From: Dryobates pubescens
Lineage: Eukaryota; Chordata; Aves; Piciformes; Picidae
DNA length: 64,000 bases
Direction of reading: 5' to 3'
NCBI RefSeq assembly: GCF_014839835.1
Contig: NC_071612.1
Span: 58,026,309 to 58,090,308, forward strand
Of the stretch, positions 1 through 13,200 are shown piece by piece. The notes under the pieces are model-generated. The model saw nothing but the letters and a program-made list of their open reading frames with translations. It searched no databases and was not told the origin of the DNA. The first letter of the stretch is position 1, and each line of letters opens with the position of its first letter. The position numbers and the translations under genes were made by a program.

Positions 1-125
1 AGCAAAGGGGCTCTGAGGAAGACTGGTAAAGCCACTTTACTCCCTCTGTGTTTGGGAATTCTGAATCATTCCACTTGTTCCTCCTCTGAGACAAATGCAA
101 GGGCTATTCTTTCTGAGTAGATCAA

Positions 126-310
126 TAGACTCATAGGGTGATTTGGGTCAGAAAAGGACCTTTAAAGATCATCTAGTCCAATCTCACTACCATGGGCAGG
201 GACATGTTTCACTAAATCAAGCTGTTAAAAACCCCACCTAACCTGACCTTGAACACTTCCAATGATACATCCCCAACTTCTCTGTGCAACCTGTTGCAGT
301 GCCTCATCAC
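126..310 (-). mobile_element. CR1 LINE fragment, old
   Basis: Antisense CR1 3' end, recognised from GTCAGAAAAGGACCTTTAAA, GATCATCTAGTCCAATCTC and CATGGGCAGGGACA. It is diverged and lies in the WWC2 intron before the first exon seen. The far end is uncertain. Confidence 0.75.
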
Positions 311-1028
311 CACTGGAAATGGGGTGAAGTCTTGTTCTCACGTGGTCAATTCATTCATCATCTTTTTAGGTTTATGGTGTCTTGACTGCTCTATTAACTC
401 CTATTTGCTGGTGTTCTTCCATTCCATGTACATCTTCCTGTGAAACCACCTAGTGGGGAGTCTAAGGCACTGGAGGTGTACTAGAATGTCTCATAGCAAA
501 TATTAGTTGTGTTAGCTATTATAAGCACCTAATAGGATTTTAAGAGAGTTGGTTTTGCCAAAGTCTGTGTCTGTGCTTCATTAATGGTCTTAGTTTTGAA
601 GAATTTGTGAGCTTTCTCAAGGAACAGATTTTTTTGCTACATTGCTGTGTTGAGTTCTGTTCCTGTGTAGCTCTTTGAGCTGCAATGTAGAAATAAATAT
701 GTGCTTTGTTATAGGAGAAGGGGAGACTTGCTCATTTGTTTAATTAATTTATTGCAGCCAAAGCCTTCAATGCTATCAGCATACAGCTATTGAATGTAGT
801 GCAGTGTTGCCATATTGATCTTGGAAGGTCAACTGTAGCAGAGCTTGCTGGGTTCTACTGGAGCATATAATGAAATGTGCCTTCATGTGAACTTAATGGT
901 GGTGGTCCTGTTTTCCCTGTCAGATAAATGTGTATATTATATATGGGTGAAGGCCTAGGCCTTCTGATATCTTTTGCTGGTTCACTTTTCTGTTTGAGAG
1001 TAAGCCTGGGCTATTTCTGTTCATACAG

Positions 1029-1221
1029 GTTAGAAATGCTCACAGAAGCCTCTGATGAAATTGTGGATGAAGAGGAAGATGGCATTAAGCTGGCAGAAGA
1101 AGGCAGCTGTACTGATGACATGGGGTTACTCATTGATGCACCAGAAACAAATGAAGACAAGGACAGGGAGAACAGCAATGAGGCCCATGAAAGCCAGGAA
1201 GCTGCTGTAACGCTAACACTG
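1029..1221 (+). CDS. WWC2: WWC2 coding exon, acidic segment
   Basis: The acceptor TTCATACAG precedes 1029 and the donor GTGAGT follows 1221. The exon takes one base to finish its first codon and leaves in phase 0. The protein starts [18 protein letters not shown] and stays rich in Asp and Glu to the end, which fits the low-complexity acidic stretch between the C2 domain and the aPKC-binding region of KIBRA proteins. Its sequence is less constrained in the family than that of the following exons, so this exon rests partly on splice signals and phase. Confidence 0.85.
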
Positions 1222-4200
1222 GTGAGTATCTTCACGTACACATTCCTACAGTGCCTCACTGTGTCTGAAGCTCCATTTCTGAGCAGTTAATGGAGAAGTC
1301 TGCTGCATCTGAGCATTTAGTGTGTGGCCTTTGCTGTAGCACTTGTCAATGTGCACTTTTAATGAAATCAATGTGGTCACTCCTGAGCTATGAAGACATT
1401 TAACAGACATGATAGACAGAGCTTCTGAGTCTAAGAGGTTAACTCACTTTATAGGGAGAATATTCAGAACACAAGTGCAGTTCAGTGGCTTCACCTTGTG
1501 CACATTTAAAACGTTGCTGCACATCTGTTTCATGGTTTCCTTTTTTTTCTGATTCATCTGATAAACAGGGGAAAAGACAGAACAGGGGTCAAGGCCTTTA
1601 AACCAGTGTAGGGAATTCTTTATTTCTTCCCTATTTATTTTTGGGTATGAAATGCAAAGCCTGGCTTAGCAGAGAGGAGGAGGAGACAGAAATCAACAGA
1701 AAATTCAAAATGTGTACTAATGGTGTCCTATTGAACTGCCTGTGCACTGCACATAACAAATTCTAATTCCATGTTCTTGTTGACTGCTTGCTTTAAATCA
1801 TATTTCACCTTTCTGAAAGAACTTTTAGTAAATCTGTAGTAAATTTATACACAACATAAATACAGAAATAAATTTTTAAGAAAGTCTTTCTGCATCTTAA
1901 TCAAAATGCTGATGCATACGCTAAACCCATAGGTTCTGTGAAACAGCAGAGGTAAAGAGGCAAAGAATGACATCTTGTTCCTTCAAGTTTGTGATGATAC
2001 AAAATTCAGCACCTCAGTGGACTTGCTGCAAACTGTAATTAACCTCTAATTAATGTGGCGAGATGCCAAATGAGCTAAGTCCATGGTATAAAAGGACTGA
2101 CAGTCTGCTGGGTAGCAAGTAAATATAGATCAAAGCTGTAATTCCTCCTTGAAAAGGGAAGACATCAAGGACAACATCTGAAGGTTAGGCATTCACACAA
2201 GTGTTTTGTTAAGCTCAGGATGGATGGACCTGGACAGTGAGTGAAAGACACACCAGACCTGATCATAAAGCCAGGCAGAATATAGATCTTTGTATGCCAG
2301 ATCCTTTCAGAGCTGCAGTTTTGCTGTTTAGGTCATTGTATTTATCACCTGCTCACTGAAAACTATGAACTTCATTAAATTACCCAAGCTGATGGAAATA
2401 CGTAACATCAGATGTGCTTGCTGCTGCTATACTTGTCCTAGCTCGGCTGTCAAGATGATTGCTGCATGTAAGTAAGCACAGGCAGTGCCACCAACGCAGA
2501 TGTTAGCACCTGAGGCTCCCTGTGATACCTTGTGGGGCAACTGCAGTAGGCAGCAGGCTGCTCCAAAGGGACAACAGCTAGCTGCATCTTTTCCCTGTCT
2601 TCACACAGCTGGTGCAGTTCTGCAGATTGCCATAAAACAGCTCTGCAGCTGGGGCTTGGAGGACATACAACAGCATGGCTGGAAGAACCTGGGCAGCAGA
2701 GCTTCCCCAGCTGCCCCTTCTGATATACAGAGACCTCATCTCTAGTGTAGCAGAACATTGTTGTTCTACATATGCAGAACAAAATAAATACAAATGTGCA
2801 ATAATAATCACAACGGTAACATCTGCAAATGGACAGGCAGAAGACTTCTTGTACTGTGGTTGAATCAGACCATCTGCAGCAAAGGCCTTTCTGTGAAAGC
2901 TTTGGTTTTACTGCATGCAGAGAGTACCTTCAAAAGACCCTCCACACACATGGATTTTAGGAGTTTGGGGGGTGTGCAATATGCTTTTTGCTGCTGGTCT
3001 TTTTCCATCCACTGCAAGGTAACAAGGTCACTTGTAAAACGCAAAGGCACAAAAGCTAGGCAGTGACATGTGTCTGGACATAGTAGTTCTTCTAAACTAA
3101 TTTCCTTTTTATAGGTTGATAAAGAGACTAACACCGAGGAATCAGTTAATGAGAACACAACAGTCCGACCCAAGGACAGAGCCAGCTGGAGCTCAAGACA
3201 GCGTCCCTTTGTCAGGAACAGCATGATAGTGCGCTCACAAACCTTCTCTCCGGGCGAGCGGAACCAATACATCTGCAGGGTGAGAGGAAAAACACTTGAA
3301 ATGAAGAGCTATTAACTAAAGAGTCATTTAACTTCTTGGGAATGATGCATTAATGACAGTGAGTCATGTGCCAGTTTCCCCTGCAAGAGGCAGAGCCTAC
3401 GCTTCCCCTAGGTTCTTTCTCTAACTGAGCTGATGCAGGGTAGAATTGACTTTCAGCAGCGTTGCATACTCTTGCAAACACCTTCACTAAGGCAAAAATA
3501 CATCGCATTGCAGAGAAGTAACACAGGTGCCTGTGCTGGCTGTCTGCAGAAGGCCTGTTCCCTGCCTGTCAGCAACTGCAGCTTTCACCTAGCAAAACAA
3601 TTTGTAAAAACGTGGAGGTGAATTCACTGTAAACTGCCATTGCATTACTGCCTTTTAATAATGTCATCATTTAAGGGTAGTGGTGTGGAAAGAGGTTTTA
3701 AACCTCACTTTGTATCTCAAGGGGCTTTAAACCTGAGCACCCAAAATTGTGCTGTAACTACATCTTTGAAAGCTGTGTGAATGTTGCCTGTAGGCTGAGG
3801 TTTTAAACATGGCTTTGGCAACAAAGTTCTCTAATCTCTAGATCTAGGGTAGCGTGGAAAAAAGAAATGATTTGTCAGCCCTGGTGCTGTCTAACTGTGA
3901 AAATCATGTTCAAAGATGTAAGGTTACTCATACAAGGAAGATTTTTTTAAAAAAACAACAACTATAGTTCTTCAGTTCAGTTAGAGGTGGTTCCTTTTAT
4001 CATTTGGGAACACTATAGTTGATGACTTCTCTGTCAAATTCTCCTTGGCCTAAACCAAATTGTATCTATAGTCAGTATCTACGTATTTAAATACCTATTC
4101 CATGCAGTCTACAGACTCACAGAATCAGAATTGTTCTGGTTGGAAAAGACCTCTAAGATCATCAAGTCTAACCCTCAGCCTAAAACCATCATGGCCATTA

Positions 4201-7200
4201 AACCACATCCTGAAGTGCTATGTGTGCATGTATTTTTAACACCTCTTGGGATGGTGACTTTCATAACAACCTCTACAGAATTCAGATAAATTACTGGCTC
4301 TGATTCAGATCCTAGCTTTCACCTTAATTCCTATACCCTTGAAACTAGTTATATTGGCAAAAATACTAGTCTTAACTTGCTGCCTGTGGAGGAAATGCAA
4401 TGGGAAATAGCTCTGATGGATTTAATTGAATTTGTTGCACCTGGAAAAGCATTGGGCTTTTGTAGCTTTGCACATTACTACGTCCCTGCTACCAGAAGCC
4501 ATAAACACATCTTGTATAAATCACTGTCTTTCTCATTGTGTCTGAAATCAAAGTGCCCTGGGAAAAAAACATGTTTACACAGTTGAATCTTTTGCAGTTT
4601 CACAAATACTTGCAGGTGGAGCTCAACAGTGTGCTCTGTAGCTGCATCCAACTCATTGGAGAAGGTCTCACCAGTCTCCACACTGCACTATGAGCCTACT
4701 CAGCCTTGCCTGCTGTGTTGTGCTCTTCTTGGGGAACACATCTGTTGGATACACACCAACTGCCAGCTGCTCTCTTTCTAAAGCAAGTGGCCTAGCTTTA
4801 AGGAAGCACCTACTTCCTATGATGTTACAGCAAGCATGTATTTTTGAAGCCTAAAGGATGCTTTGAAAAATTCCCTTAAAAAGTGCTTAAAAAACATCAG
4901 TGATGATAGTCACCTGTGTGTATCCAGGGCTTAGCTCCCAGTAGTGACTGTGATGAAGACAGATTTGTCTCTTGAGAGGTGTATTCATATTGCAAGAGGT
5001 TGTATTTCTCACCTCCAACTGTGTATAGCATGCTAAAGGCTCTGGTTATGAAATGTTAGCAGAGTGATTCTTTTAGTCTGTCCTTTTCTGAAGAGGTGAA
5101 ATACATACCCTGCTGACAGATGCTTCTCTGTTCTCTGAGGGTTACCCCCATGCATGCTGATGCATCTAACAATCAGTCCGCACTGGTATGTGCAACTAGT
5201 GCTGCAGTTAAGAAGCAACTACTGTTGAGCTGTTGTGCATGGTTTTGAGAAGCAGAAACTGTACATGTCCACGGTGATTTACCTTTCTATAATAAATTTG
5301 TTAAAAGCCTGCCCCAGGTAAATGAAATCTACCCAGCCAGTGATCTGGTGGTATTAATAACCATCACTACCTTCCTTGCATTCCTAAAGTGTGTACTTAC
5401 TGAATGAATAGTAGGATCAATGGTTGTCTTGAATTAGAAATAGGATTTTAGGGTAAAGACTGCTTCTAGTTGAAAAAAAAAAAATCTTACTTTGTACAAA
5501 GTATGATCTATGTGTTTCTCAGCACTGAGGTTTCCTGACTGGTGATGACAATACAGGTGCATTTCTGTGTGAAGGTGCTTTATGTCTGATATGTACATTT
5601 TGACAGCTGAATCGAAGTGACAGCGACAGCTCAACACTAGCCAAGAAGTCTCTCTTTGTGAGAAACGCCACAGAGCGGCGGAGCCTCCGAGTGAAGCGGG
5701 TAGGTGCTGTGTGACCTGGGCATGGGTGAAACAGAGCTTGGGAAGAGAAGGAAGAGCAGGTGACTTTAATCAATATGCTTTATGTCAAGGTTGCAGCAAA
5801 AGCACATCTAGCCCTGTAGTTTTAGGCTGGAGTCTCAACACTGGTCTCAGATTTATATCTTCCTTCCCCCCCACGCCTCCCACCAAATCTTACGTTGTTT
5901 TAGTCATGGCTGAAGCCAGCAGCAAGACACCGGTGCTCAGTGTCATGGTCTTTACTGTTATATTTGATGTTGTTACTGTCAGAGGGGTGTTAAAAACCCC
6001 AGATATTACAGAGTGACCCAAGGTGTCTTATGCTGTGTAAAAGTCAACACCAGTGACGTATATCATGAGTAAAATTGAGTGTAAATTTCAAGGATTCACA
6101 TGGCCTTTCAAAGGAGATTTATTCTTCTCCAGGAGTGTTTTGAGTAGCAAAAGGATCAAAGGACAAGAGAGTAGGGTTGTGTATCTCTTGCATGGAGTTC
6201 ACTCTTAGATGAGTTGAGAGAGTTATATTTAATCTTGATTAAAACATTTCTGCAGAAGGTTTGTTACCAGGTACCAGGATTACATCTGGCATGAGGAAGT
6301 ACTGCTGAATATTTGGGAAAGGCTTCTCCTGCCCAACTTATGCATAAAGTCACTATGAAAGGAACAACAGTAAATAATGTGAAATACGCTAAAGAAATGA
6401 ATGTTTACAGAGTTTATAACATTATGTGTTTGCTTAGACCTTGAAAAAAACAGATGCTCATAAAAATTAATATAGTTGAAATCTATGGGGAAGTGTGGGT
6501 TGTGCTATCCTGGGGATCAGAATGGGGCTGGATTTCTTGTTTTAACCTGTAAATATATAATTGTAGAGCTGGTTGGCAAAACTTACATATTTTTTAGCTA
6601 GCAGCTGAAAAAATTCCAGAATAGATTATTTTGGGGGGCTTGGATCTCATTAGAGCAGCTTTCTGCTTTAAAAACAAAAACATATATTTGAGCTTTTATG
6701 ACTGTAGTATGTCAAACCCTACACTAGCCTATGTGGATATTAATTTTCATTGTTCTGCCTCCTCACCAATTCAGCCTGTTTGCCAACCAATCATGCGAAG
6801 AGCTACGCAAGAGCTCCCCATACGCACGTCCCTTGACTTGGAGCTGGACCTCCAGGCGTCACGCACGAGACAGAACCGCCTGAATGATGAGCTTCAGGTC
6901 TTGCGGGACCTCAAACAAAAGCTTGAGGAAATGAAAGGCAGAGGAGAGACAGACCTTCCCCTGTGTGTGCTAGAGGATGAACGATTCCAGAAACTCCTGA
7001 AACAAGCTGAGAAACAGGTACAATCGGCATACAGATGTTGTGTGAGCAGACACAGACATGCCTTTTCTATGCATTTGTTAAGAGAATTGGGTCTGTCATG
7101 GTAAAGACTGCTCACATTTGACTAATTACACCTCTGAATAACACAGTGGATGCAGTATTTCTTAGTCAATACCACAACATATAAAACTGGAATGTGAGGT

Positions 7201-10200
7201 AATTTGTTTCTAGTGCCCTCTAAATATTTCAGTAACTTAGAGTAGAAACTTTATTATATGGAGTAATAGTTGCGGTTGGTGTAGTGAAATAGCATTTATT
7301 TGAAAGTTTTAACCTAAAATTCTCACATCCCAACCCAGATATGCACATGCTTCTTGTGCCACACTATCAGTTGATTGGCAGTTTGCACAGAACTGGTAGC
7401 CTAAAGATGTCTAACAGGTCAAGAGAGGCAGTGACCATTACTTAGTGGCAGGGGCATGTGGGAAGGCCGGTACTTCAGCTGTGCCTTATTTCCTTATGCA
7501 GGACATAATTGTTCTAATTTTGGCAAAGGAAAGCCTAAGTTTGTTCTCCATGTGATGGTCTCTAGAACTGCTACAAAATGTAATGGGATGCCATTTACTC
7601 GTGCATAAAAGACAAGGAGTAGGATAGAATGAGTAAGAGGCAACAGTGCCAAGTTTGAACATGGAAAATTCCTACAAAATACATTAAAAAGTTGGATGTT
7701 AGGGGGTTTTGTTATGTTCTGGGAGGTTGTTTTTTGGGGTGGCGGTGGTTTTTTTAATGTAATTTTGAGGGTGATCAGGCATGGGAATAGGGGCCTAGAG
7801 AAGTTACTAGGAGAGGAAAAAAAACCAGACAAAAAAACCCTAGACCAGCCTCCACAGGTGGTGGACATATTTGGACCATAATTGGATAAACCCCTGAGTA
7901 GCCAGCTCCAGCTTTGTCACCTGTGAGCAGGATCTTGGAGTAGATGCTCTCTGGAGCCTTTCCCATCTGTGTTTGTTGATTTTTTAAAAGCTAAATGTCA
8001 GGAAATAGAGGAGGGAAGGGATGAGTCGAATAGAATAGAATAGAATAGAATAAACCAGGTTGGAAGAGACCTTCGAGATCATCGTGTCCAACCTATCATC
8101 CAACACTACCCAATCAACTAAACCATACAACCAAGCATCCTGTCTCTTTACATATAAAAAGCTGAGCTATGAATTAGATGTTAGGAAGGAGATTCTCCAG
8201 TTACAAGAAAAAAAAAAATCACAGATGTCACAAAGGCAAGTCAGAGAGGCACTACTGAGAGGTTGAAACAAAGCAAATCATTGGTTTATGATATTAATGT
8301 ATCTTATGCCAATAATTTAAACATTGTTTAGTTCTGGTTCCTCTTCTCAAAGTAATTAATAAAATTACAAGGGTCGAGAGATGGTCAGAGGATGAAATAG
8401 CTTCCATGTTAGGAGGCCCAAGTAGCTACAACTGAAGTCTATAAAACCACAAGTAAGGTTGGAGGGCAGCAGTTATTGTCTTTTATTATAGAGGAAGCAG
8501 GGATTTGAAGAGGTGGCAGGTTAAATGCAAGCAAACACCATAACATTTAGAAACTCTAAAAATGCTTTCCACACAACAAAAACTGCCGCAAGTCTGCATA
8601 GATTCAAAAAGCAGTTTGGTAAATTCATGGAAGAAAAACCCCTGAGGTCACTAACCATAATAACACCACCTTCTTCAAGAAGTCCTCGACTGTCTGATAG
8701 CTTAGGAAACAAAACCTTTTCATAATACATTCTCCCAGCTTTGTTATTTTCTGGTCTGTCTTCCTCCCTCTTTCCTTGGCACCTGCTGTTGACTGTAGCT
8801 AGTGGAGTTCTAAGATGGCTACAAAACAATGCTCAGCCTAAACTCTACTAGTGACAAGTGTTCTGAAAAAAAAATCCCCGTGGGCAAAATGGGCTAAGAC
8901 AACACAATGTTTAAACACCACACAATCTGAATCCGTTGCGTGAATGTGATCCAAGTTTTAACCCATAAAAATAAGAGCTTATATAAAAGCCGCACAGCTA
9001 ACTGTATTTAGAAGGTCATAGTTTATCGAATGCTGGCTGCAGAGTAGAAATTACCAGTTTTAATTATTTAATTTAAAGCTACTCCCACTCTAAAGCTATT
9101 GCCACTAGCAGAGAGTATGCCTCTGCAACATTTAATACTCTAAACACTTTGGATTAGTGCTTCCTTATTTCAGCTGGTTCTTTAAGGCAGCAGATAGGTT
9201 TGTCACAATTTGTGTATCTGATGTTGATGATCAACACCGTAATATGCAATGCAATGAGCGAGAAGGACAATATCGTACCTCCCTAAAATGTATGCAGGCT
9301 GCAGCACAGCATTTAAGCCCTTCTTTCCAAGCTAAAAGTTGGAACAAGGATCACAGCCACCCCCCCTCTTCAAAGAGTGGTTACAAAGTTTCTGGAAATA
9401 TTTATATCTTTAAAATCATTGCAGCCTTCCCCTGTGGTGCAAAACAACCCAGAGAATGCTGTACTTTGCTGTCAGTGTTTCCTCTTGGGTTAGCAAAACA
9501 CAGCAGCCTAGAGAACATTGTCATAGATTATTTTTCAGATCCTGCAGGCATTATAATGGCACAAACTAATGCAGCAGCTGGAAGTGCCAGAGTAATTGAG
9601 AGTCTCAAGTGAAAAATGAAACCGCAGATGTGGGGGATGTTGAAAATCAGTGGCTGCTTGCTAGCACACAGTTGCTCTGCTTGAAGTCAAACACAGACGC
9701 TCCATGCTTTCCCTTCCTACCACACCTTCCTAAGTACAGCAAGTATGTAAAGCCCACTAATACCTGCAGATCAGAAAACAGTAGGTATTCTGTGCACCAG
9801 AAGCATTTTTTCTTTAGCTTGCATTTTTGTGAGAAATAGAGCAGTGTTTCTAAGTTGGAGTCTTAAATCCTCATGCAAGAACATTTTCAGACACTGTATC
9901 ATCTGAATCACTTCCTCTTTGTGTATGTACAAAAAAGATGCCTGTGAAGGTGTCTTTACATCTGTAAAGATCTTTATTTCTTTTCAGTACATATTCCACA
10001 TGGAGGTAACCTGTAATTACGTCACTAGTACCACAGAGATGTCCTCGTTGCAGGATTCTGGTGTTCAGCACAGTTAATTTTTTTTTTTCTTTAGATTCAC
10101 CTTCTTTCTTCTATGCAAAACTCACTGAAGAACAAGACAGGAATTAGTGTTTCAGTTTAAAATTTGATAGTGTTTCTGCTTAAGTTAAGCACAAATACAG

Positions 10201-13200
10201 AGAATTCCTATCTGGCACTTATTTTTGGCGAGTGTGTGTCAGATTTTTGGCACTCACTGACCGCACAGCCAATGTTTTTATGTGCTTCTCTATATTTGAC
10301 ATAGGAGGGAGGATTCACTACCTTTGTAAGTCAGTCAAGAACATCGTGTAAACAGAAACCTAGTCACATGCAGCCCTTCTTGCATGCATCAGAGCATCCT
10401 GAAAATTTAACACAGTTAAAGCAATGAAAAGGGAGTGCGTGTTAATAGGGAGGATGAAAACAAAGAGGTCATCCATGCTGTTAACCTGGAATGCAGTAGT
10501 TGCAAGAATCTCATGGTATAGTTAAGGAAAAGAGAAAATATAGTTTTGTTTGGTGCTGAGAGATAAATGTTAATTAGGAGAGCTGATAAAACATATGGCC
10601 AGTGCAAAATTAAGTAAGACACTACCAGTTGTAGCCTGCAAATTTATGTTCATGAACTAATAAGGAAAACAATATTTATAGGTTAAGTTCATTTTCAAAT
10701 TGTAGCTGTTTTGGGGATGGGGACTGAAGAAGTGAACAGCAGTACAAACCAGCTGGATTTTCAGTGACTTTTGGAAAGGGCAGTGGTCTTTTATGTCTTC
10801 AAAACGCTGGAGCACATTTCAGCGGAGCAGCAGCACTGCTATCCCACCGTGAATGGATTTCTATAAATACCCAGAATGAAACTGATAGTATGTATGGGCT
10901 TGACTGGTTCTGAATTAGTTGGTTTTGCTGTTGGGGAGTCTGCTGGGTTGAATTCAGAACTGGAGATGTGAACTCCTAAGTTAAAAACCAACTTTGAAGA
11001 TCACTGTTTCTGGTTTGGGGGTGTGTTTCAACCTGAGGTAATAGAACAGCATTTTGCAGTCTGATTGATGAAAACCAAGCATCAAAAATCATGCTCTAAA
11101 GAATTTGAAAATCTTTTTAAGAATGTGTACTGCTTCTATGAGATTTTGATAGCTAGCAAAATTTCAGAGTACAGTGGACAGTATTTGTCAGTCCCTACAG
11201 TCTAGAAGTGAAGATGAGTGCACACACAAGGTAGCATTGCCCATGCCATGCACACATGATAGAAGTGATAAGGTATGAGTTATGGGACTCCTGTGATCAG
11301 TGGCCATTTGTCTAAGAAATCCAGGTGACTGCCCACCTAAAAAGAGCTGCTCTTCACATTATCACAGTATCACAGTACAACCAAGGTTGGAAGAGACCCC
11401 AAGGATCATCAAGTTCAACCTGTCCCAACAAACCTCACAACTAGACCATGGCACCAAGTGCCACGTCCAATCTCCCCTTGAACACCTCCAGGGACAGCGA
11501 CTCCAACACCTCCCTGGGCAGCACATTCCAATGACGAACGACTCGCTCAGTGAAGAACTTTTTCCTCACCTCAAGTCTAAACCTCCCCTGGCACAGCTTG
11601 AGACTGTGTCCCCTTGTTCTGGTGCTGGTTGCCTGGGAGGAGAGACCAACCCCTTCCTATCTACAACCACCTTTCAGGTAGTTATAGAGGGCAATGAGGT
11701 CACCTCTGATCCTTCTCTTCTCCAGGCTAAACAACCCCAGCTCCCTCAGCCTCTCCTCACAGGGCTGTGCTCAAGGCCTCTCACCAGCCTTGTTGCCCTT
11801 CTCTGGACACGTTCAAGTGTCTCAATGTCCTTCTTAAACTGAGGGGCCCAGAACTGGACACAGTACTCACAGTACTGGACATTCAAAAAGCTTTGATAAA
11901 GTTCTTTGAGAAACAAAACATAACTTTTGGTAGCAGCCTATTGCTAAAAGGGTGGGTGTGATTGTCCTGTTGATCCAGCAGCGCTTGCTACTATGGACAT
12001 GCAATAGAGCAAATAACTGAGGCACAGAGCTACTGTAACCCACTGCTGGGTATGTAGCTGCTCAACAAGGGTCATGCCAAGAAAGGTCCCTGATCTCGTT
12101 ACCGCTGGTGTTCTGTTCACTTGCCTTGGCTTTTACACCTCTACAACGCACATAAAAGAGACGCGTCTCACTTGCAGAATGGGTGTTGTGTCTTGAGTTA
12201 AAGCATGTTTTTAGCTACATCTACTCCAAAATGACAGCTTTCTTGTGAGCTTTAAATTAGGAAATGAAAGCATTTTACATGGGAAGAGAATCATTGAGTT
12301 TTAAAAAGATATTTGGATGGACATTTTTTGTGCAAAGGTAGGTGTTGTCCAACTATAGAGCTAAGAAATACCTCATGAAAATTTTTAACACCTAGTAGCC
12401 ACCTGTGGTGGCATGGCTTTTCTTTTTTTAAGCAAAAACTCTTGTTAGCCAGTTTCATACCCATGTGTTAGGCTTGTGGTGTCAGTCTTTTGTCCTGCTG
12501 ACTCTCCTGTATAGAGATTTTCATAAAATCATTTAGGTTGGAAATGACCTTCAAGATCATTCAGTCTAACCATAAACCTAGCACTGCCAAGTGTTTTGCT
12601 TGACACAAGGAATTTGTCATTTCTTTGAAAGAAGCCATTGTTCATCATCAGCACAACACAGTAATTTTCACTGTTTACAGGCTGAACTGTCAAAAGAAGA
12701 ACAGAAACAAGGTTTGAGTGCTGAGAAGCTGATGAGGAAAGCTTCTAAGGATGTGTGCCGGTTACGGGAGCAGAGCCAGAAAGTGCCACTGCAGGTGCAG
12801 TCATTCAGGTATGGCCTGTTCTGCTTTTCATGCTCTTTATAGGGTAGTGAAGGAAGATTAATTATTTCTAAATATAATCAGGCATGCCCTGTAAAATTAG
12901 TCAAAAATCCACATGCCTTTGAAGTACAAAAAACATCACACCTTTCTAAGAGAGCTCCAAACAGAGGTTTCACAGAACTGGGCCTTGGTCACTTGCTCTT
13001 GTGGCAGAGGGGGCAGTATGTCAGCTGAGCTGTGGTGGGGGAGCAAGCAGAGTGAAAAGTTTCAGACCCCTGTGTGGCATCTGCTGCAGCTTGATGTGTG
13101 ACTATTGCAATGGCTCACCTTACCCACAGTAGATTGACAGTGGGCTTTAAGTAATGGGATCTTTTCTGATGGTGGCAGATGCCTTGAAGCAGGTGGCCCC

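Noticed and set aside
2450-2863. Overlapping open frames on both strands in the first complete WWC2 intron
   Set aside because: Several frames are open at once because the stretch is locally richer in G and C. None resembles a protein family.
9157-9612. Open frame of about 151 codons within the large WWC2 intron
   Set aside because: No start context, domain, signal or family resemblance. A frame of this size is expected somewhere in 64 kb by chance.
11300-11842. Open frame of 180 codons on the + strand
   Set aside because: It is the antisense reading of a CR1 LINE copy, not a host gene.
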